Shown one piece after another: positions 1-6,981 of a stretch of DNA of 14,938 nt; within the stretch, counting starts at the first letter, position 1, and each line of letters opens with the position of its first letter. The stretch lies in the NCBI GenBank assembly GCA_964460435.1, contig CAYWRH010000106.1:1-14938 (forward strand). Reading direction: 5' to 3'. A program made the translations under genes and the position numbers. The notes beneath the pieces are model-generated. The model had not been told where the DNA came from and did not search any database. It worked only from the letters and a program-made list of their open reading frames with translations. Origin of the DNA: JAAZBV01 sp964460435 (GTDB taxonomy: Bacteria > Desulfobacterota > DSM-4660 > Desulfatiglandales > HGW-15).

Positions 1-17
1 ATAGTCAGCTATCTGTG

Positions 18-176
18 TCAATATATTAATAGGCTATATATCGTTGTAGGGTTATTTGCATGGAGATTACCTTTTTTGAAACGCAGTAGCAGCAGGGTCA
101 GAAAAATCCCCTGAGCTGAACCCAGCAGCAATAAAACAGAGAGGAGACTTATGGCAGTTTCTTTCATGGGATCCAT
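18..176 (-). pseudogene. Possible truncated AraC-family regulator (N-terminal membrane segment only)
   Basis: A 52-codon minus-strand ORF encodes one strongly hydrophobic helix (SLLSVLLLLGSAQGIFLTLL) followed by a basic RFKKGN turn. From memory this resembles the first helix of AraC-family regulators that carry a multi-helix membrane sensor (consensus like LLGAAQGLFLALLLL...RGNRxAN). The likeness holds as far as GNLHAN, after which the frame reads unrelated residues and stops at TGA (18-20). The other two frames also stop quickly, so this looks like the decayed 5' end of a regulator rather than a full gene. It lies 89 bases downstream of the beta-helix gene on the same strand. A second in-frame ATG sits at 165-167, and no strong ribosome binding site is seen for either. 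Any remaining part would lie left of the window. It could instead be a small membrane peptide. Confidence 0.4.
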
Positions 177-265
177 TTATCAGCGTTGTATATGCAACAT
201 GCGTTATAATTATCAGATTAATTTATTACATTGCTTCAGCCAAATAAATCTACTCATATACGGCC

Positions 266-2254
266 CTAATTGTCCAGCAATAACATGATTACAGGTGTTA
301 TATCATGCCTGTCTCCAGGCTGAGTCTGATTATCCCTGTTTTCAAATGCGCCTATATCAGGGGCTCTCCCTGCGTAATCATCATTTATACCAGGGATTAT
401 AAGCCCCCTGTCAATAAGAGGGCTTCCTGAAGAGAGTGTATAATCGCCTGATGCAGGATTCGAAAATCCCGGAGCAGACGATAATCCATGAAGCTCCTGT
501 CCGGTGAGATTTATAAATGTTGCGAGATCACGCATATGCCTGTCAGGGCCATCTCCCCAGTATACCAGTTCATTTGCCATGGTCGTATAAAGGAGATCAT
601 AGTCAAAATCAAGAGGTTCTCCTGTATTGTTATTATTGATCGCATAATCGGTGCCTGACCATATGTTGTTGCGTGCAAAGATATTTTTCCAGCTTCCGGG
701 TGACTTTATATGTATACCGCTGTTTTCAGGATAATATGCATCAGAGGTGTTATGAAACAGATAAATAGGGCCTGACTCGGAATAGCCGCTGTTGAATTTA
801 AATGAACTGCCAGGGTAATCATTATTACCTGCACCTGTGCGGTAAATGGTATTCCTTATTGCATATACAGGGCCGTCATATACAGGGGCCATTGAAATGC
901 CTATGAGTACATTGTAAAACCTGTTGTCCCACAGCCTTAGATTGCTGCATCTTCCATCAGTAGAGACACCGTCATCCCCCATGTTATAGACCACATTTTC
1001 ATAGACATCTGTCTCATTGGTAGGCTCTGCTGCGGTCTCTTCAGGGCATGTGCCGAAACCGTCAAAATCATCGTGGAACAGGTTTCGCCTGATGATGTTG
1101 CCGCGTCCTGTGGCTGGGTCATAAAAGGCAACCCCTCCATCCTCAAGGCCGCCGGAAGACTTGATTTCATCCCATGGCCAGTCAAATATGGTGTCCTTAA
1201 ATTCATTATCCTGGATCACATTCCTGTGGGATTCACGTTTAATGCCGATACCTAGGTCATTAGAAGAAAAGAGGCACTTCTCCACAAAAATATCGCTTGA
1301 TGTATCTATATATATTGCCTTGGCATAGGAGCCCTGTCCATAATACCTGAATGTGATGTCTGAGATACGGATATGGGCACGCCCGGACAGATAAAGAGCA
1401 TTGTTAAACCGTGAGATGTTCATTGTCGCTTCATTCGGGTTACCATTGTTTTCAAGTTTCACATAAAGTGAATTCCCCGATGTATAAAAACCCGGAACAC
1501 CAATGGTAAGCCCGCTCAGCTCTGTGAGGCCGGGATATGGAAAGAGTCTTTTTCCGTTGGCCATAACCACATGGGGCCTTTCCACATTCAAGGTTGTCCT
1601 GTAAACACCCCCGCCCTGGTGTGTCCATGTAAAACTGGAGGGGTCAGAGCCGTCAAGTATAGCGGTTTCACCCTGCTTGCCCCTTATTACTATTGGGGCA
1701 TCTTCTGTTCCTGACCTTGAAATGGAAATTCCTCCAGTATAATATACCCCGCCAGAAAGCACCACCTCCTCGCCCTGCTGTACCCGCTGAATAGCCTGGG
1801 AAAGAGAGCAGGGGGTTGCCACAGTGCATGCTGATCCGGTTCCATTCGGTGATGCATAGTATGAAGCAGAAGGGGTTGGATATGATATTTCAGGCCGGGT
1901 TGAGTGTGATGCCTCCTTTATAACCCCGTGAATTACCCCTTTATCAGAGTCTGTTATGGTCACACGCAAATTATAGGTAACGCCTGGTTCAAGACTGAAA
2001 AGGCTCCCTACAAACCGGTCAGCAGAAACCCTTGAGAGTGGAAACCCTCTTTGATAGGACGACCCTGAAGCTGTTTTGTATTGGACATCCACTGTTGCAT
2101 CCTGATCCGGGTCATCTGATGAATTAATATTCACGATCACACCCATTGAGTTGAAGGTGCCATAAAGCGACAGTGTGGCATCTCCAAGAGATTGCCGTGG
2201 TAAAAGCAGTATTAATGCAACAGGTAAATAAAACCTGTAAAGGCGGGTTTTCAT
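266..2254 (-). CDS. Secreted right-handed parallel beta-helix repeat protein (pectate-lyase-like fold)
   Basis: The predicted product has 662 residues. Residues 1-24 form a signal peptide (basic MKTRLYR, hydrophobic core VALILLL, probable cleavage after SLG), so the protein is exported. Residues about 26-120 look like a fibronectin-III-type beta-sandwich. The segment after about 131 (SYYASPNGTGSAC, a Cys143/Cys149 pair, then GEEVVLSGGVYY and an IVIRG strand) is typical of the first turns of a pectate-lyase-type beta-helix. About 300 residues of Asn- and Gly-rich short strands follow, as in PbH1 repeats. SGSPLIDRG and PDIGAFE near the C terminus are common closing motifs of such proteins. The start was placed at the second ATG because AAAGGGGTG lies just upstream; the ATG 21 bases further out lacks such a site. 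The substrate is unknown. It may bind or cleave an acidic polysaccharide, but I see no assignable catalytic residues. Confidence 0.85.
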   Translation of the reverse strand: MKTRLYRFYLPVALILLLPRQSLGDATLSLYGTFNSMGVIVNINSSDDPDQDATVDVQYKTASGSSYQRGFPLSRVSADRFVGSLFSLEPGVTYNLRVTITDSDKGVIHGVIKEASHSTRPEISYPTPSASYYASPNGTGSACTVATPCSLSQAIQRVQQGEEVVLSGGVYYTGGISISRSGTEDAPIVIRGKQGETAILDGSDPSSFTWTHQGGGVYRTTLNVERPHVVMANGKRLFPYPGLTELSGLTIGVPGFYTSGNSLYVKLENNGNPNEATMNISRFNNALYLSGRAHIRISDITFRYYGQGSYAKAIYIDTSSDIFVEKCLFSSNDLGIGIKRESHRNVIQDNEFKDTIFDWPWDEIKSSGGLEDGGVAFYDPATGRGNIIRRNLFHDDFDGFGTCPEETAAEPTNETDVYENVVYNMGDDGVSTDGRCSNLRLWDNRFYNVLIGISMAPVYDGPVYAIRNTIYRTGAGNNDYPGSSFKFNSGYSESGPIYLFHNTSDAYYPENSGIHIKSPGSWKNIFARNNIWSGTDYAINNNNTGEPLDFDYDLLYTTMANELVYWGDGPDRHMRDLATFINLTGQELHGLSSAPGFSNPASGDYTLSSGSPLIDRGLIIPGINDDYAGRAPDIGAFENRDNQTQPGDRHDITPVIMLLLDN

Positions 2255-2343
2255 ATTGCACCCCTTTCTTACCATTCAAAAAGGTTTGATTGTGTCAGTT
2301 TTTTTACTTTTATTATTTTAAGGAGTATGATTCCTCATAAGAG

Positions 2344-2372
2344 ATTTCAATATCCTTTTAATGATTTGTCAA
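2344..2372 (-). promoter_or_regulatory. Possible sigma-70 promoter for the beta-helix gene
   Basis: Read on the minus strand there is a perfect TTGACA (2367-2372), a 17-base spacer and TGAAAT (2344-2349, four of six matches to TATAAT). It lies about 90 bases upstream of the beta-helix start codon in A+T-rich DNA. The call rests on motif and position only. Confidence 0.35.
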
Positions 2373-2383
2373 TATATTAAGGG

Positions 2384-2420
2384 GTGTTTATCCGGAATTT
2401 GCCACTTTCCGGGTGGACAC
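2384..2420. repeat. Long imperfect palindrome (14-bp stem, 9-base loop)
   Basis: GTGTTTATCCGGAA (2384-2397) pairs with TTCCGGGTGGACAC (2407-2420). As RNA from the plus strand, all 14 positions pair if three G-U pairs are allowed. No T-tract follows on either strand, so it is not a convincing intrinsic terminator. It may be a remnant end of a mobile element, a protein-binding site or a dispersed palindrome. Confidence 0.6.
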
Positions 2421-2453
2421 TAAGGAGAAATGGTCATCTTTGAAAAAGCCTCC

Positions 2454-2482
2454 TTGACAAAAAAAACATATGGGCATAAAAG
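2454..2482 (+). promoter_or_regulatory. Possible sigma-70 promoter 1 for the Ehr-type operon
   Basis: TTGACA (2454-2459), a 17-base spacer and TAAAAG (2477-2482, four of six matches). It would give a leader of about 245 bases that carries the repeat pair at 2549-2663. Confidence 0.35.
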
Positions 2483-2500
2483 CTCTTCTTTTGTCCAATA

Positions 2501-2528
2501 TTGACAATCAGGGTTCAAAAAGAAGAAT
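2501..2528 (+). promoter_or_regulatory. Possible sigma-70 promoter 2 for the Ehr-type operon
   Basis: TTGACA (2501-2506), a 16-base spacer and AAGAAT (2523-2528, four of six matches). It lies closer to the operon than promoter 1 but still upstream of the repeat units. Confidence 0.3.
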
Positions 2529-2548
2529 GATTGGGGCATAATGTAATG

Positions 2549-2663
2549 CCTCTCCCTTGATGGGAGAGGTTAGGTGAGGGTGAAAATCAGGGGCAGTAAC
2601 ATTATCTTTTTATTTAACCTGGTTTCCTTCTCCCCCAGCCCTTCCCACAAAGTGGAGGGGAGG
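2549..2663. repeat. Inverted pair of dispersed palindromic repeat units
   Basis: The left unit (about 2549-2585) starts with a perfect hairpin, CCTCTCCC-TTGAT-GGGAGAGG, followed by TTAGGTGAGGGTGA. The right unit (about 2627-2663) is a diverged reverse complement (CTTCTCCCCCAGCCC, then CCCAC-AAA-GTGG and GGGGAGG). The two face each other across about 40 A+T-rich bases. The wording (CTCTCCC...GGGAGAGG...GGTGAGGG) matches a family of short intergenic repeats found in many bacteria, as I recall it. In transcripts the two arms could pair into one long structure upstream of the operon. Confidence 0.65.
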
Positions 2664-2733
2664 TTTAGGAATTTCATTGTATTATGATTGCTAAAACCCT
2701 TTTTTGGGGAAAAGAATAACAAGAGACAGATAA

Positions 2734-3435
2734 ATGAAACTCAGGGTAAAAGACGCAGCAGAGTTGCTTCAGGTCTCGGAAAAGACCATATACAGGTGGA
2801 TAGCACAGGAAAAGCTGCCCATGCACCAGGTAAACGGGCAGTACAGGTTTAACCGTGCAGAACTCCTTGAATGGGCCACATCAAACCGTGTGCCGATTTC
2901 ACCAAGGATGATGGAAGAACCGGAAGATGCCTTTATACCTTCCCTTGAAGAGGCATTACGGTCGGGCGGTGTCCATTACAGGGTGGAGGGAAAAGACAAG
3001 GTATCTGTGCTGAGGAGCGTAGTAAACATCCTTTCATTACCTGACGGCGTTGACAGGGAGTTTCTGTTTCAGGTGCTCCTCGCAAGGGAATCATTGGGAT
3101 CAACCGCTGTAGGCGACGGGATAGCAATCCCGCATGTGCGTAACCCCATTACCCTTCATGTGACAAAACCACTTATGGCGCTCTGTTTTCTTGAGACTCC
3201 CATAGATTTCCAGGCAATGGATGGCAAGCCGGTCCATACACTCTTTACCATTGTAAGCCCTACTATAAAGGCACATCTTAACCTGCTGTCAAAACTTTCA
3301 ATGGGGCTTCGTTCACCGGCATTTGCCAGTGTAATAGCAAATACAGGCTCAAGGGAGGATATCTTCCAGGAGGCAGGCAGGCTTGATGCAACACTAGGGG
3401 TAGCTCATTCAAAGGAAAAGAATCAGGTGAAATGA
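2734..3435 (+). CDS. Helix-turn-helix/PTS EIIA-domain regulator
   Basis: The 233-residue product has two parts. Residues 1-55 (VKDAAELLQVSEKTIYRWIA, then LPMHQVNGQYRFNRAELLEW) form an excisionase/MerR-type winged helix-turn-helix. Residues about 68-225 form a fructose/nitrogen-type PTS EIIA domain. His134 in GDGIAIPHVRNP is the expected phosphorylation site, and His181 in KAHLNLL matches the second conserved histidine. A DNA-binding head on a phosphorylatable EIIA domain suggests a regulator that senses PTS phosphorylation state, and so carbon or energy supply. No EIIB, EIIC, HPr or EI gene is nearby. The stop overlaps the start of the next gene (ATGA, 3432-3435), so its translation is coupled to the membrane complex, and it is probably that operon's own regulator. 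The ribosome binding site (AAGAGA) is weak. The domain calls are firm; the regulatory target is inferred. Confidence 0.85.
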   Translation: MKLRVKDAAELLQVSEKTIYRWIAQEKLPMHQVNGQYRFNRAELLEWATSNRVPISPRMMEEPEDAFIPSLEEALRSGGVHYRVEGKDKVSVLRSVVNILSLPDGVDREFLFQVLLARESLGSTAVGDGIAIPHVRNPITLHVTKPLMALCFLETPIDFQAMDGKPVHTLFTIVSPTIKAHLNLLSKLSMGLRSPAFASVIANTGSREDIFQEAGRLDATLGVAHSKEKNQVK

Positions 3436-5408
3436 CTATATATTTGATATTACTAGCTCTTTTAATTATCTGTTCAGGGGGTATAATCGCCCTCTTTACC
3501 GGCGCCTCATATAAAGGCGCAACCTGGACTGGTGTTCTATCATCCATTCTGGGGGCAGCCTGCGCTATTTATGCAGCCTGTTCTGCCCTGTTTTGCGAAT
3601 ATCATACATCTCTGCACATGGCCTGGCAGATCCCCTTCGGCTCATTCTATATTGGCCTTGACCCCCTGTCCGCCTTTTTTATTATTACCATATCCATCAT
3701 ATGCGCAATCGCGGCCATATATGGTGCGGGTTATCTCAAGAGCTACAGCGGCAAAAAACAGATAGGCGCTGCCTGGTGTTTTTATAACCTCCTGTTTGCA
3801 TCAATGCTGCTCGTTGTTTTAGCAAGAAACGGCATCCTGTTCCTGATCGCCTGGGAGATTATGTCCATAGCCTCATTCTTTCTTGTAGTGTTTGAACATG
3901 AAAAGAAAGAGGTGCGTGATGCAGGGTGGGTATACATGGTTGCGGCTCATATTGGACAGGCATGTCTTATGTTCCTGTTTATAATGCTTGCGCAGGGAAG
4001 CTCTAGTCTTGATTTTGATACATTTTCTGTATCGGCTCATAAAGGACTCCTCTTTGTTCTTGCGCTTATCGGGTTTGGTGCAAAGGCAGGATTTATGCCC
4101 CTTCATGTTTGGTTGCCTGAGGCGCACCCTGCTGCCCCCTCAAATGTCTCTGCTGTCATGAGCGGTGTAATGATCAAGACAGGTATATATGGCATCATAC
4201 GCACAATATATATCCTGGGCATTCCCGCACAGTGGTGGGCCTATACACTTATCTTGATTGGGGCAGTATCCGCTGTTACAGGGATACTTTTTTCAATGTC
4301 ACAGCGTGACATTAAAAGGCTGCTTGCATATTCAAGTGTCGAAAACATCGGGATTATCATCTCAGGTCTGGGGTTGTGGCTTCTGGGCATCTCAATGAAC
4401 AATATGGTTATTGCGGGTTTCGCCCTGGTTGGAGCGTTTCTGCATCTTGTCAACCATGCCTTTTTCAAGACCCTTTTATTTTTTGGTTCAGGCGCAGTGG
4501 CACATTCAACAGGGACTAGAAATATTGATCTTATGGGAGGGCTTTTAAGACGCATGCCTCATACTGCTCTTCTCTTCGGGATTGGGGCCGCTGCCATATG
4601 CGGATTTCCTCCACTGAATGGTTTTATAAGTGAATTTTTCATTTATTTAAGCGCCTTTAATCTACTAACATGTAAAGTTAAGGGAGGGCCTGTCGAAGGC
4701 GGGCTTATAGCGATAATTTCGTTGTGTATCACCGGGGGGCTTGCTGCCGCCTGTTTCACCAAACTCTTCGGAATAATATTTTTAGGTGAACCGAGAAGCG
4801 CACATGCAGAGGCTGCGCATGAGGCGCATGGCCCAATGCTCATACCCATGATCATAGTTGCCTTTCTATGTGTTTTTATCGGGATTTTTAGCCCCATCGC
4901 AATCAGATTCATAACCCCTGTAGTGGAACAGCTAGCTGGTTCGGGAAATATTACAGACGCATTAAGTATTGCAAGTGGCCTGCTAAATAAGATCAGCCTT
5001 GCATTCCTGTCGCTGATTCTACTTGTATCTCTTTTATGGTGGTTGCGTCATCTGCTTCTGAAAGGACGTGTTAATACAAAGGGGCCAACATGGGACTGCG
5101 GTTATCTGTTTCCAACAGGCCGGATGCAATATACAGCATCATCCTTTGCCTGGCCTGTTATAAACATGTTCAGATGGATAATAAGGCCATCCCTGAGTGT
5201 GGAGATAGTGAAGGGATATTTTCCGGCCAGAGGAAAGATATCTACTCATACGGATGATATATTCCGTAAAAGATTCTTTAATGTCATATTCAGATTTGCA
5301 GAAGTAGTTGCCCATAAGGTCCATAAGCTTCAGGAGGGGCGCAACCAGCTCTATGTGCTCTATATTGCCATTACACTTTTGCTACTGTTACTCATTAAAT
5401 TGAGGTAG
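3432..5408 (+). CDS. hyfB: HyfB/HycC-like proton-translocating antiporter subunit
   Basis: This is a 658-residue polytopic membrane protein of the NuoL/M/N (Mrp-type) family. Charged residues expected in the proton path are present: Glu142 in WEIMS, Lys218 in GFGAKAGFMPLHVWLPEAH, Lys249 in MIKTG, and His338 and Lys346 in LHLVNHAFFKTLLF. The DIKRLLAYSSVENIG motif (293-307) is also intact. Near the C terminus TWDCGY and GRMQYTASSFAWP are diagnostic of the HyfB/HycC branch rather than of complex I. A His-rich loop (about 458-466) lies between helices. The length agrees with HyfB. It should be the distal pumping module of the complex encoded by this operon. It overlaps the EIIA regulator gene by four bases and is followed directly by the HyfC-like gene, so the two are co-transcribed. 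Confidence 0.93.
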   Translation: MTIYLILLALLIICSGGIIALFTGASYKGATWTGVLSSILGAACAIYAACSALFCEYHTSLHMAWQIPFGSFYIGLDPLSAFFIITISIICAIAAIYGAGYLKSYSGKKQIGAAWCFYNLLFASMLLVVLARNGILFLIAWEIMSIASFFLVVFEHEKKEVRDAGWVYMVAAHIGQACLMFLFIMLAQGSSSLDFDTFSVSAHKGLLFVLALIGFGAKAGFMPLHVWLPEAHPAAPSNVSAVMSGVMIKTGIYGIIRTIYILGIPAQWWAYTLILIGAVSAVTGILFSMSQRDIKRLLAYSSVENIGIIISGLGLWLLGISMNNMVIAGFALVGAFLHLVNHAFFKTLLFFGSGAVAHSTGTRNIDLMGGLLRRMPHTALLFGIGAAAICGFPPLNGFISEFFIYLSAFNLLTCKVKGGPVEGGLIAIISLCITGGLAAACFTKLFGIIFLGEPRSAHAEAAHEAHGPMLIPMIIVAFLCVFIGIFSPIAIRFITPVVEQLAGSGNITDALSIASGLLNKISLAFLSLILLVSLLWWLRHLLLKGRVNTKGPTWDCGYLFPTGRMQYTASSFAWPVINMFRWIIRPSLSVEIVKGYFPARGKISTHTDDIFRKRFFNVIFRFAEVVAHKVHKLQEGRNQLYVLYIAITLLLLLLIKLR

Positions 5409-6332
5409 ATGATGAAAATGAGACTCTTTATACCTCTTATACATATACTGCTTGCCCTTGTCATATCGCCTCTTCTTATGGGCATAATTAACCGAACAAA
5501 GGCAAAATTTGCAGGTAGAAAGGGGCAGCCCCTTTTACAACCATATTATGACATCATAAAACTTTTAAGAAAAGGCTCGGTCTACAGCACTACATCTACA
5601 TGGGTATTCAGACTTGGACCTGTAGCGGGTTTGTCTTCTGTGATTATTGCCATCCTTATTATCCCTTCCGGCGGGATAAATGGTTTGCTCTCATTTCCAT
5701 GCGATTTTTTACTTATGGCATACGTGCTCGGTGTTGCAAGGTTTCTTACAGTAACAGCCGCCCTTGATACAGGTTCTGCCTTTGAAGGAATGGGGGCAAG
5801 CCGTGAGATGCAGTTTGCCATCCTTGCCGAGGTGGTGCTCTTTATGGGGATTGCTGTTCTGGCTGTCGGCACCGGCAAGATAAGCCTTTCATCCATCTAT
5901 TACACGCTGTGGGACAGCCATTTTACCCATATTGCACCGGCTGTATTTCTTGTGGCTTTGTCATTCCTGATAGTGCTTCTGACTGAAAATGCAAGGATAC
6001 CTGTTGATGACCCGAATACACATCTTGAGCTCACCATGATACACGAGGTAATGGTGCTTGATCATGGCGGGGTTGATCTGGCCCTTATACAATACGGGTC
6101 ATGTCTCAAACTATGGCTCTTTTCATCACTTCTTGCCGGTATCGCAATCCCGTTAAGGACAGGTTCCATGATAGTTGATATGGGGTTAAATAGTGTCGGC
6201 ATTATGGTGATATCTGTGTTTGTCGGGATTATTGAGTCAGGTATGGCGAGGCTTAAACTTCTTCATATCCCCCAGATGCTTCTGGCTGCCTTTTCTGTTA
6301 CAGCAGCCGCATTTTTATGGGTCTTGAGGTGA
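5409..6332 (+). CDS. hyfC: HyfC/HycD-like membrane subunit (NuoH family)
   Basis: This 307-residue membrane protein joins the peripheral and membrane arms of complex I-like enzymes. The NuoH-family signature segments are clear: GRKGQPLLQPYYD with IIKLLRKG (36-56), TGSAFEGMGASRE (121-133) and ENARIPVDDPNTHLELTMIHE (193-213). These loops carry the acidic residues that couple redox chemistry to proton movement in the family. The gene begins right after the HyfB-like stop. Two adjacent ATGs (5409 and 5412) and a third at 5418 are possible. GAGG at 5402-5405 is better spaced for 5412, so two or three N-terminal residues are uncertain. The length is typical for HyfC/HycD. Confidence 0.93.
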   Translation: MMKMRLFIPLIHILLALVISPLLMGIINRTKAKFAGRKGQPLLQPYYDIIKLLRKGSVYSTTSTWVFRLGPVAGLSSVIIAILIIPSGGINGLLSFPCDFLLMAYVLGVARFLTVTAALDTGSAFEGMGASREMQFAILAEVVLFMGIAVLAVGTGKISLSSIYYTLWDSHFTHIAPAVFLVALSFLIVLLTENARIPVDDPNTHLELTMIHEVMVLDHGGVDLALIQYGSCLKLWLFSSLLAGIAIPLRTGSMIVDMGLNSVGIMVISVFVGIIESGMARLKLLHIPQMLLAAFSVTAAAFLWVLR

Positions 6333-6335
6333 TTT

Positions 6336-6977
6336 ATGACAACTTGGATTGATATATTTCTGTTGTTCCTTGTGCTTACTGATTTCAGGCTCCTTGCATC
6401 AAGCCGTCTGGGCGCAATTATACAGACTACGGTATTCCAGGCGGTTTCATTGAGCGCATGCATGCTTTTAATGGCAGTAAGGCCTGTCTCTATCTATATT
6501 ATAGTGCTTGCTATTGTCACCTTTACTGTAAAGGGGATTATACTGCCCTGGCTTTTAAGAAGGGCAATGAGAGAGGCTGATGTCCAGCGGGAAGTAAGCC
6601 CGATGATTGGGTACAGCGCCTCTGTGCTTATTGGGGTTATACTGCTGGGGTTAAGTTTTATTATATTTATGCCAATGAAAGCGGCTGTATCTGGCTCTGC
6701 CTTTCTCATGCCAGGGGCGCTTTTTACCACCCTGACCGGCCTTATGATGATAGTCTCAAGAAAAAACGCCCTTACACAGGTGGCAGGATATCTTGTGATG
6801 GAAAACGGGATTTATGCCTTTGGTATAATACTCGCTGTAGAGGAGCCGCTGCTCGTGGAGATGGGTGTGCTGCTGGATGTATTTGTGGCTGTTTTTGTCA
6901 TGGGTATTACCGCGTACCAGATATCAAGGGAGTTTGACCATATTGACACTGACAGACTCTCAGAACTCAAGGATTGA
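6336..6977 (+). CDS. hyfE: HyfE-like membrane subunit (NuoK-like)
   Basis: The 213-residue protein has about six hydrophobic segments. The C-terminal half carries the HyfE/NuoK pattern VMENGIYAFG (154-163) followed by LLVEMGVLLDVFVAVFVMGI, with Glu156 and Glu175 buried in helices, plus Lys66 in FTVKGIILP. In complex I-like machines this subunit forms part of the proton path between the NuoH-like and antiporter-like subunits. The start at 6336 follows the HyfC-like stop by three bases, with GAGGTG just upstream and overlapping that stop. It is about the size of E. coli HyfE and larger than NuoK, in line with a hydrogenase-4-type complex. Confidence 0.88.
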   Translation: MTTWIDIFLLFLVLTDFRLLASSRLGAIIQTTVFQAVSLSACMLLMAVRPVSIYIIVLAIVTFTVKGIILPWLLRRAMREADVQREVSPMIGYSASVLIGVILLGLSFIIFMPMKAAVSGSAFLMPGALFTTLTGLMMIVSRKNALTQVAGYLVMENGIYAFGIILAVEEPLLVEMGVLLDVFVAVFVMGITAYQISREFDHIDTDRLSELKD

Positions 6978-6981
6978 TATT

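Larger units (their letters stand above)
2255..2733. other. 479-base divergent intergenic region with promoters, hairpins and repeat units
   Basis: No gene is supported here. In order it holds the 5' leader and possible promoter of the leftward beta-helix gene, a 14-bp-stem hairpin (2384-2420), two rightward TTGACA boxes (2454 and 2501), and a pair of related repeat units in inverted orientation (2549-2663). A tiny ORF at 2430 (24 codons) has GGAG only two bases before its ATG and no recognisable sequence, so it is not called. Confidence 0.7.

Noticed and set aside
184..199. GTTGTATATGCAAC near-palindrome as an operator
   Set aside because: It lies just upstream of a probably dead gene fragment, is short, and has no second copy in the window.
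1073..1255. Antisense ORFs within the beta-helix gene
   Set aside because: They are short, lack ribosome binding sites and family features, and are explained by the strong coding frame on the other strand.
2430..2504. 24-codon ORF after an AAGGAG
   Set aside because: The GGAG is only two bases from the ATG, the product is not recognisable, and the region contains candidate promoter elements.
2531..2550. Sigma-54 promoter (TGGGGC...ATGCC)
   Set aside because: The spacing between the GG and GC elements is off by one and the -12 box lacks TTGC.
6865..6981. Longer N terminus for the HyfF-like gene
   Set aside because: It would overlap the HyfE-like gene by over 100 bases in another frame. The ATG at 6982 has a good ribosome binding site and starts the first membrane helix.
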